In this document: positions 17,231 through 24,290 of the stretch, piece after piece
Layout of the letters: each line of letters opens with the position of its first letter
Position numbering within the stretch: the stretch's first letter is position 1
Assembly: GCA_009692115.1 (NCBI GenBank)
Contig: SHZU01000005.1
Location: 124,001 to 188,000 of the forward strand
Direction: 5' to 3'
Length of the DNA: 64,000 bases
Source of the DNA: Gemmatimonadota bacterium
GTDB taxonomy: Bacteria > Gemmatimonadota > Gemmatimonadetes > Gemmatimonadales > GWC2-71-9
Translations under genes and position numbers: made by a program
The notes under the pieces: model-generated
Told to the model about the DNA's origin: nothing
Databases searched by the model: none
The model's input: only the letters and a program-made list of their open reading frames with translations

Positions 17231-18614
17231 ATGCAGGTATTCTCAACCGCCGAAGCCGCCGCGGCGCTGTTCCAGGCCACGATCACGTTCGGCTTGGCCG
17301 GGTTGTTCGGGTTCCTGTTCCGCCGGTACCATAAGGCTCACCTTCTGTGATGGGCCGTCGCGTTTGGCCTATACGGCCTGGGGCTTGGAGCCATCGTCTC
17401 GTTCCTGCTCACCGACGCTTGGGCTTTTCTCTATGTCCATCAGGTGGTCCTGGGCTGGACGGCGCTGGCGCTGCTCTATGCGGCGTTGGTCTTCGAACGC
17501 CAGCTCCCCTGGCGGCCCCGGTACATTTGGCTGCTCGTTTTCCCAGTGGCCTGGGCGTACGTCGCGATTTTCGGGCTCGACAACTTTGCGTTGGCGGCAG
17601 GCACGACGGTCGTGCTCCTGAGCGTGACGACGGTATGGACTGGCTGGGTCTTCTGGCGGTATCGGACCCAAACCGGGTCATCGTCTGCCCGTTTTCTTGC
17701 CGTCACCCTGGGCCTTTGGGCCCTCCACCATCTCGACTACCCGTTTCTCCGGGCCCGAGGCGCCTGGAACCCCTGGGGCTATTTTGTCGATGCCCTGTTC
17801 GTGTTGGCCACCGGCATCGGGATCCTGATGCTGATGCTCGAGGAATTTCAGGAGGGACTCCGGACCCTGACGGCGCTCTCAGCCGATCTGGGCCCGGGGG
17901 GTTCTGAGAGTATCGGCACGCTCCTCGAGCGCCCACTTGGTCTTCGGGGCGTCCGGGGCGCGGGTGTCCTGCGTTCCGGCCCTTCGGGGCCCGAATTGGT
18001 TCGTGGTTCCGGGGTAGCCGAGTCGTGGGCCGGTCAGCTTCCTCCCCGGGTGGCCGCGGCGGCGGCGGTCTTTCGCGGCGGAACGTCGGTACTCGAAGGC
18101 GGCCGCTCGGCCGATCCGGCAGCACCCGCGTTCCTGGCCGGCATCCCGTTGGGCCGGGTCGGGGGCTCGCCGATGGCCCTCGTGGTGGCCGGCGAGGTGG
18201 CGGCCGCGTTTGCCGTGCTCGACCAAAGCATCTTGGCCGCCGTGGGAGCCCAGATCGGGGCGGCACTCCACAAGGCTGAATTGAGCCGGACGTTGGAGCA
18301 GCGGCGCGTCGAGCTCGAACGGCTGTCGGTCCGGATGATTCAACAACACGAAGACCAAAGGCGCCGGATTGGCCGGGAGCTCCACGACGAAACGGCGCAG
18401 GTGTTCTCGGCTCTCAAACTCCAACTCGGTACGCTGCGGGAAGTGGCCCCCGACCCGCTCGCGCCGCGGTTCGATCGGCTTCTCGAACTGGTCGATGTCG
18501 GAAGCCGAACTGTCCGGAACGTCGCGGAAGACCTTCGCCCGGCGCTGCTCGACGACCTTGGTCTCGTCCCGGCCTTGCGGAGAGCCAAGTCGAGATACGG
18601 TCGCGCGGTCCACC
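17231..18614 (+). pseudogene. Broken NarL/UhpB-type sensor histidine kinase
   Basis: From ATG 17231 the frame encodes a membrane helix, reaches an in-frame TGA at 17348-17350, and then continues in the same frame through further helices, a GAF-like region with 'AAVGAQIGAAL', a coiled coil and a HisKA_3 box 'GRELHDETAQ'. After 'LLDDLGLVPALR' (about 18590) the family resemblance stops; the ATPase (HATPase_c) domain is absent and the frame runs into unrelated sequence. The residue replaced by TGA would most simply be Trp or Arg ('HLL-x-WAVAFGLY'). With both a nonsense codon and a missing kinase domain it cannot signal normally. No response regulator is adjacent. Confidence 0.75.
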
Positions 18615-18725
18615 GCCGGAGGCCGAACACCTCGGCGTGGAGCGAGGCGGGGAGGCCAAGGGCGGCGGCTCCGGCGGGAGGTCAGGATAAAGGCCTCCTG
18701 GCGAAATCGATTCGCGGGGGGTCGC

Positions 18726-20348
18726 TCAGGGCCGGTAACCCGGACCCCGAAGAACCCGGCCCGGCTTGGCGCCGGTGTACTTCCCGTTCTCCAGTACCAC
18801 CTGCCCATTCACCAGCACATGGCTGATTCCCTCCGACGCCACCATCGGCTCGGCGAACGTCGCCCGGTCGCGGATCGTGGCGGGGTCGAACACCACGACA
18901 TCCGCGGCCAGCCCAACGGCAATCCGTCCCCGGTCGTAGGCCAGGATTTCGTTGGCCGGGCCGGACGTGGATCGCTGCACCGCGGCTTCAAGAGACAGGA
19001 CGCCGAGATCCCGGACGTAGCGGGCAAAGACCCGGGGAAAGGCGCCGAACCCGCGAGGGTGCACCGAATATCCCGCCGCGGCCGGGCCGGCGTCGGTGTC
19101 GAACGAGGTGAACTCCTCGCGCATGGCCTTGATCTTATTGGCTTCAGACATGGTCTGCGGCATCGCGAAGACATCGAATTTGGCGATCTCGAAAAAGAGA
19201 TCCCAGGGATCTTTGGCTGTGGCCTTGGCAATGACCCCGATGGTCTGGCCGTTGTACTGGGCGTAGGCGGTCTTGGCGAGTCCGGCCACCACGATCCGGT
19301 CCCAGTCCTTGCCGGCGTGGGCAAACCAGTTTTCCCAGCCACCTAACGAATCCATCTCGCGCCGCATCTCGATCCGGGTGGCCGGATTGCCGAGCTTGGC
19401 GAGCAACGCCTCCTGGCCCTCGGCGGCGTGCCGGGGGTGGATCAGCGCCCGAATACCGAGTCCGTTGTTGATGTAGGGGTAGACATCGACGGCCACTTGC
19501 TGTCCGGCGGCCCGGGCGGCTTTGATCCGGGCCAGGGCCTGGTCCATTTTGCCCCAATTGCCCTGGCCGGCGGTCTTCAGGTGGTAGATGTGAACCGGGG
19601 TGCCCGCTGCCTTCCCGATCCGGAGCGCTTCGTCGATGGCTTCGAGGAGCCGGTCGCCCTCGTTCCGCATGTGGGTGAAGTAGCGGCCGCCATAGCCCCC
19701 GGCCACCTTGGTCAACTCGGCGATCTCCTCTTCGGAGGCGTAGATGGCGGGTGGATAGATCAATGACGTCGAGACCCCGATGGCTCCGGCTTCCATGGCC
19801 TCGCGAACATACCCCCGCATCCGTTCGAGTTCCGCGGGGGTGGCTTGCCGGTCTCTGTCTCCGATGACGATTTCCCGGATTTGGGTATGGCCCACGGTCT
19901 GGACCATGTTCATCGGCATGCCCGCGTGTTCGAGCTTCGTGAAGAACTCGCGGGTCGTGCTCCAGCCCCGGTCAGCGGCCTCCTTGCCGGCCAGCGGGGC
20001 GTCGCTGTCGCCTTCACCGGCGTTCAGGGTGGTAATGCCCTGGCTCAGGAGATTGAACGCGGTGGCGGGGTCTTTGATGAAGGGCGCCGCGGTCTGGCCC
20101 ATCATATCGATGAAGCCCGGGGTCACCACCTTGCCGGTGGCGTCGATGGCCTGGCGGGCGGCGGCCGGGTTGAGCCGGCCGATCGCGATGATCTTGCCGT
20201 CCTTGATGCCGACATCGCTGTGGTACCAGGGGGTGCCGGTACCGTCGACGATCCGTCCGCCGTGAATGACGACATCGTAGGTTTGCGCCGGGGCCGGCGC
20301 GGTGGTCAAGACGAGGGCGACGAGCGCGGTGGCAAACTTCAGTTCCAT
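18726..20348 (-). CDS. N-acyl-D-amino-acid deacylase (D-aminoacylase-like amidohydrolase), copy 1
   Basis: 540 residues with a signal peptide ending 'APAPAQ'. The amidohydrolase composite domain starts 'YDVVIHGGRIVDGTGTPW' and ends with 'LAADVVVFDPATI'. Residues 'THMRNEGD' and 'HIYHLKTAG' supply the two His of the main metal site. The first metal motif is altered: where D-aminoacylases have PGFID-x-H-x-H this protein reads 'PGFIDMMGQT', so the HxH pair is missing. It would release D-amino acids from N-acyl forms in the periplasm if still active. The gene starts inside the end of a PLP dehydratase gene (10-base overlap, with GGAGA ribosome site), a pairing seen again at 39.6-42.1 kb. Confidence 0.87.
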   Translation of the reverse strand: MELKFATALVALVLTTAPAPAQTYDVVIHGGRIVDGTGTPWYHSDVGIKDGKIIAIGRLNPAAARQAIDATGKVVTPGFIDMMGQTAAPFIKDPATAFNLLSQGITTLNAGEGDSDAPLAGKEAADRGWSTTREFFTKLEHAGMPMNMVQTVGHTQIREIVIGDRDRQATPAELERMRGYVREAMEAGAIGVSTSLIYPPAIYASEEEIAELTKVAGGYGGRYFTHMRNEGDRLLEAIDEALRIGKAAGTPVHIYHLKTAGQGNWGKMDQALARIKAARAAGQQVAVDVYPYINNGLGIRALIHPRHAAEGQEALLAKLGNPATRIEMRREMDSLGGWENWFAHAGKDWDRIVVAGLAKTAYAQYNGQTIGVIAKATAKDPWDLFFEIAKFDVFAMPQTMSEANKIKAMREEFTSFDTDAGPAAAGYSVHPRGFGAFPRVFARYVRDLGVLSLEAAVQRSTSGPANEILAYDRGRIAVGLAADVVVFDPATIRDRATFAEPMVASEGISHVLVNGQVVLENGKYTGAKPGRVLRGPGYRP

Positions 20349-21298
20349 GACAATCTCCGCAATTGATCGAGGTTGAGGTTCCCACCGCTCAAGACGCAGG
20401 CGACTCGGGAGCCGGGAGCAAGATGAACAAGGTTGTGGAGGAGGGCCGCCACCGGTGCGGCGGCCGCGGCCTCCGGTACGAGTTTGCAGCGCTCCATGAT
20501 CCAGATAACGGCCTCGAAGATCTCGTGATCCGGTAAGGCGACGATCTCATCGACAAAGCGCTGGCAAACCGAGAACGTGAGATCGCCGACGGTTTTGACT
20601 CTGAGGCCGTCGATAATGGTTCGGCAATCTATCGTGGTGACCCGGCCCGCCGCGATGCTTTCCTTCATGGCGGGCCCATCGGACGACTCGACCCCGATGA
20701 TCCGGGCGGTGGGATTGTGGCTCTTGACCGCCATGGACACCCCGGAAATCAGCCCGCCGCCTCCGATGGGGACGATGACCGCGTCCACCTCGGGCCAGTC
20801 CTCGACGATTTCAAGGCCCAAGGTCCCTTGGCCGGCGATCAAATTCGGGTCGTCGAACGGGCTGATGTAGACCAAGCCCTCGGTTCGCACCAATTCTTTG
20901 GCGCGCTCGTTGGCCTCGTCCCAGATCCGGCCGTGAAGCACGACTTCGGCGCCGTATCCCCGGGTGGCGGCTATCTTGGCGGGGGTGGCGTTCTCGGCCA
21001 TGCAGACCACGGCGCGGATGCCGTGAATTTTGGCTGCCAGGGCAACGCCCTGGGCATGATTGCCCGCCGACGAGCACACCACACCACGGCGCTTCTCCTC
21101 GTCGGTCAGGAACGTGAACCGGTTCAAGGGTCCGCGGAACTTGTACGAGCCGACTCGCTGGAACATCTCGGCCTTGAGCCGGATGTCGAATCCGGTCAGC
21201 TCCGACAGCTGACGGCTAGGTAACAGCGGCGTGCGGTGGATATGGTGGGCAATCCGGGCCCGGGCCTGCCGAAAGTCGTCGAGGGTGAGTGTCAGCAT
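20339..21298 (-). CDS. PLP-dependent threonine/serine dehydratase or serine racemase family protein, copy 1
   Basis: 319 residues, fold-type II PLP enzyme of the threonine dehydratase/serine racemase size, with no regulatory ACT domain. The PLP lysine is in 'GSYKFRGP', the phosphate-binding glycine loop is 'GGGGLISG', and 'SSAGNHAQG' binds the cofactor-substrate carboxylate. Reactions in the family are deamination of Thr/Ser to 2-oxo acids or racemisation of Ser/Asp. Its 3' end overlaps the start of the D-aminoacylase-like gene, suggesting that the two act in series on a hydroxy-amino acid released from N-acyl-D-forms. Confidence 0.88.
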   Translation of the reverse strand: MLTLTLDDFRQARARIAHHIHRTPLLPSRQLSELTGFDIRLKAEMFQRVGSYKFRGPLNRFTFLTDEEKRRGVVCSSAGNHAQGVALAAKIHGIRAVVCMAENATPAKIAATRGYGAEVVLHGRIWDEANERAKELVRTEGLVYISPFDDPNLIAGQGTLGLEIVEDWPEVDAVIVPIGGGGLISGVSMAVKSHNPTARIIGVESSDGPAMKESIAAGRVTTIDCRTIIDGLRVKTVGDLTFSVCQRFVDEIVALPDHEIFEAVIWIMERCKLVPEAAAAAPVAALLHNLVHLAPGSRVACVLSGGNLNLDQLRRLSWN

Positions 21299-21428
21299 GG
21301 ATCAGATGATAGCGACTGACGCCGAGCCGAGCCAGACGCGTCGTGCCGACCGATTTGCCCCCAGAGTGTGCGGGGCCTACTATCCCAAGCGTCCTACTCC
21401 CCGACACCTCCACCCGTGAGCCCCGACC

Positions 21429-22196
21429 ATGGATCTCGGCACGACCCGGTTGTTCCGCTGGACCGACATTCCGACCGAAGCGGTTACCGAGATGATTTCC
21501 CGCCAAGTCATTACCGGCGAACAGGTGATGGCGGGTCATATAAGGCTCAAGAAGAGCTGCGTCGTTCCGTACCACAAACATGAGGCGGAGCAGCATTCGC
21601 TGGTGTTCTCCGGCGCCCTCAAGTTCATCATCAACGGCCAGTCGATGGTCGTGGGTCCGGGCCAGATGTTGGTCATCCCGTCGTGGGTTGCCCACGAGGC
21701 GGTGGCGCTGGAGGACACCTATGAGATGGATGTATTCAGCCCGATCCGGCATGACTGGCTCAACCGATCGGACTCGTATTTCACGAACCAGCCGACCCAG
21801 CCGGCCGGGTTTCTGAATCCGGCCACCGGGGACAACCCGGCTCGACTGGTGCAATGGTCGGAGGTACTGAAGGAACCCCTGACACCCTTGATCGACCGGT
21901 CGTTCGTGTCCGGTGAGCGGGCGACAGTCTGCAACTTCCTGCTCCGCCAGGGCGCCATCGTGCCGACCCATCAGCACAAGAGCGAACAACTGACCTGGGT
22001 TCGTCGGGGCCACCTCCGCCTGACGGTCGCCGGCCAACCGTTCGAAGTTACGGCCGGGTCGGTGATTCGGATCCCCTCGGAAGCCCCGCACATGGCGGAA
22101 GCGATCGAGGAGACCGAGGCCACGGACCTCTTTGGCCCTCGGCGAGAGGACTGGGCCACTGGGAGTGACCAATATTTACGGCAGGGAAATCAATAG
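21429..22196 (+). CDS. Bicupin protein
   Basis: 255 residues made of two cupin_2 barrels. The first (about 35-115) has 'PYHKHEAEQ' and a later 'WVAHEA'; the second (about 150-240) has 'PTHQHKSEQ' and 'EAPHMAEA'. These His/Glu sets bind a metal. Bicupins include dioxygenases, decarboxylases and isomerases; I cannot choose. No signal peptide. The following quinone-reductase-like gene begins 14 bases after its stop, so both probably sit on one transcript. Confidence 0.82.
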   Translation: MDLGTTRLFRWTDIPTEAVTEMISRQVITGEQVMAGHIRLKKSCVVPYHKHEAEQHSLVFSGALKFIINGQSMVVGPGQMLVIPSWVAHEAVALEDTYEMDVFSPIRHDWLNRSDSYFTNQPTQPAGFLNPATGDNPARLVQWSEVLKEPLTPLIDRSFVSGERATVCNFLLRQGAIVPTHQHKSEQLTWVRRGHLRLTVAGQPFEVTAGSVIRIPSEAPHMAEAIEETEATDLFGPRREDWATGSDQYLRQGNQ

Positions 22197-22209
22197 GAGC
22201 CGGCTCATC

Positions 22210-23187
22210 ATGCGCGCAATCAGAGTTCACGGGTTCGGCGATCCCTCGGTGATGGTGGTGGACGAGGTTCCCGTCCCCGTCCCCGGGCCCGGCCAAGTCC
22301 AGGTCAAGGTCCACGCCGCGGGAGTCAATCCGGTGGAGACCTATATCCGGAGCGGCCGGTATGGTGCCTTGCCGACCCTGCCCTATACGCCGGGCTCGGA
22401 CGGTGCGGGAGTGATTGTCGGGGTGGGCGACGGACCCAGTGCCTGGAAGGTCGGCGATCGGGTCTTTTTCCACGGCCCGGCCGCGGGCCAAACGGGCGGA
22501 TCCTATGCCGAGATGACGGTGTGCGAGGCCAATCAGGTCTACCGGTTGCCGGCTCATGTCGGGTTTTCCGAGGGGGCGGCGTTAGGGGTGCCGTACGCCA
22601 CTGCCTACGTCGGCCTGTTCCTGAAGGCGGCCGCCCAGCCGGGTGAGATCGTTTTGGTCCACGGCGCCAGCGGCGGCGTCGGCACGGCTGCTTTGCAGTT
22701 GGCCCGTTGGAAGGGTCTCAAGGTGATTGGCACGGCCGGAAGTCCGGACGGTCTTGAGTTGGTGCGGGCCAATGGAGCGCACTTCGCCGTTGGCCATCGG
22801 GAAGCGCTGTATCTCGACCAGATCAAGGCGGCTGCCAACAACGGCCGCGGCCCCGATGTGGTTCTCGAAATGCTGGCCAACGAAAACTTGGATCACGATT
22901 TCGATGTGGTGGCCCCCCGAGGACGGATTGTGGTGATCGGAAACCGGGGGCGGATCGAGATCGATCCCCGGAAGATCATGGCGAAGGATCTGACCGTGAC
23001 CGGGGTGTTCCTATGGGGAGTTGGGGCCGAGGAACTCGCTGCGGTGTACGCCGACATCAGCGCCGGTCTTGAGCAGCGGGCGCTGGTCCCGGTGATCGGC
23101 CAGGAGTTGCCGTTGGCCGAGGCGTTCCGTGCGCACGAAGCCATCATGGGCGGTCGGGCCTACGGGAAGATCGTGTTGGTTCCCTGA
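22210..23187 (+). CDS. NADPH:quinone reductase-like MDR family oxidoreductase
   Basis: 325 residues from ATG 22210. Medium-chain dehydrogenase/reductase fold: the N-terminal GroES-like domain lacks the Cys/His zinc ligands of alcohol dehydrogenases, and the Rossmann loop is 'GASGGVGTAALQLARW', the zeta-crystallin/QOR pattern with preference for NADPH. It reduces quinones or enones in the cytoplasm. It directly follows the bicupin gene. Confidence 0.88.
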   Translation: MRAIRVHGFGDPSVMVVDEVPVPVPGPGQVQVKVHAAGVNPVETYIRSGRYGALPTLPYTPGSDGAGVIVGVGDGPSAWKVGDRVFFHGPAAGQTGGSYAEMTVCEANQVYRLPAHVGFSEGAALGVPYATAYVGLFLKAAAQPGEIVLVHGASGGVGTAALQLARWKGLKVIGTAGSPDGLELVRANGAHFAVGHREALYLDQIKAAANNGRGPDVVLEMLANENLDHDFDVVAPRGRIVVIGNRGRIEIDPRKIMAKDLTVTGVFLWGVGAEELAAVYADISAGLEQRALVPVIGQELPLAEAFRAHEAIMGGRAYGKIVLVP

Positions 23188-23353
23188 CGCGTCAGTGGAT
23201 TCCCGATCGACATTGGTGGAAGCGAACCATGGGGCCGCCACAGCGGCTGTGGCTCGTTATCGACGGTCTCGGTGGACCGCCCCGGGCAACTCCGCCGAGG
23301 GCGGTTCCGGCGGTGACGGACCAGAGCATTGCCCTATCTACGGTCTTTCGCCT

Positions 23354-23722
23354 CTAGGGTTTGACCGGCTGGGGTGGCTCGGCGGCCAGCAGTTGATGGA
23401 TGGCGGAGACGGCGCCGTTGTCGTCGCTCAACAAGATGAGTTCGCTTCCCCAGGACTGAAGCCGGACCGTGCATCGAATTACGGCACGAAGCCGAGCAAG
23501 AACCTGCACGGCAGGCAGGTCGTTCCGAAGGATTCTGACACTTTGAAAATCACCCCGTTGGATCGCCGCGCCGCTCTCGTTTGGGAGGTACTCGACGAGC
23601 GGTTGGCTCACGGTCGCCATGGCCAGGGCTGCAGAACTCTGCGCGGCGACCGCGGTGATCCGGCCGTGGGCCGTTAGGCCGAGGGCGACGATAAATACCA
23701 GAAGCAAAAAGAAAGTGGGCAT
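23354..23722 (-). CDS. Small secreted or membrane-anchored hypothetical protein
   Basis: 122 residues. A strongly hydrophobic N-terminus (residues 3-20) is followed by 'GRITAVAAQ', consistent with either a signal peptide or an anchor. The rest is a mixed alpha/beta sequence with no motif I recognise. The frame has the expected GC-rich third positions and a plausible start, but no strong ribosome site. The 166 bases between the oxidoreductase stop and this gene hold nothing I can identify. Confidence 0.5.
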   Translation of the reverse strand: MPTFFLLLVFIVALGLTAHGRITAVAAQSSAALAMATVSQPLVEYLPNESGAAIQRGDFQSVRILRNDLPAVQVLARLRAVIRCTVRLQSWGSELILLSDDNGAVSAIHQLLAAEPPQPVKP

Positions 23723-23772
23723 TTCCGACCCGTGAGTGGCAAGAGAGGTGCCAGGGGTCGGGAGTCTGCCCG

Positions 23773-24165
23773 TCAGGTGTCGTGGAATGCCGCGGCGGCG
23801 GTAATGAACTCTCGGAAAACGTGCCGGGTGTTGGGATCCGTCAATTCAAAGACCTCGGGGTGCCATTGGACCCCGACCAGGAAGTGGTCGTTGGTCGACT
23901 CGGCGGCTTCGATCAAACCGTCTGGTGCCACGGCGCTCGCCAGCAGGCTCGGGGCTAAGGTTTTGATGCCTTGGTGGTGCATGCTGTTGACCGGGATTCG
24001 GTCCTTTTCGTACCAATGCCGGAGTCGGGAGCCGCGGGTCAACGCCACGTCGTGGGCGAGATGGTCGCGTTCGAATCCATAGGTCGGGAAGTAGTCGTGT
24101 TTGATGGCGTTTGGATTCTGGTCGTCGAGATCCTGATAGAGGGTCCCGCCGAGCGCGACATTCGG
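23773..24165 (-). pseudogene. C-terminal half of a class I glutamine amidotransferase (peptidase C26, PuuD-like)
   Basis: The frame begins to resemble gamma-glutamyl-GABA hydrolase/PuuD at 'NVALGGTLYQDL', the strand just after the catalytic Cys elbow, and then keeps the rest of the family: 'VNSMHHQGIK', 'GVQWHPE' (catalytic His-x-Glu) and a normal C-terminus. The first half, including the nucleophile motif GICRG, is missing; upstream sequence is unrelated and soon becomes a perfect hairpin and the TonB gene. It lacks its active-site Cys and any evident start, so it is a remnant. Confidence 0.7.
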
Positions 24166-24226
24166 GTTGTGGTTGGCGTCCGCTTCGCGCTGTTTGGCCA
24201 ATAGCGCGGCTATCCAGAGAACCAAG

Positions 24227-24269
24227 ACGATAAAGTGGGGCGGGCACGATGCCCGCCCCACTTTATCGT
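24227..24269. repeat. Perfect 20-bp inverted repeat with 3-base loop
   Basis: ACGATAAAGTGGGGCGGGCA, loop CGA, then the exact reverse complement. It lies 22 bases beyond the stop of the TonB-dependent receptor gene and just before the amidotransferase remnant. It could terminate TonB transcription, although the U-tract is weak (TTTATCGTCTTG on that strand). The unusually long perfect stem also suits a mobile REP-like hairpin. Confidence 0.6.
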
Positions 24270-24290
24270 TTGTGGCGAGGTGGGAACCGC

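Noticed and set aside
22132-22209. Extended N-terminus for the quinone reductase
   Set aside because: The extension overlaps the bicupin gene and adds nothing conserved; ATG 22210 begins directly with the family's start 'MRAIRVHGFG'.
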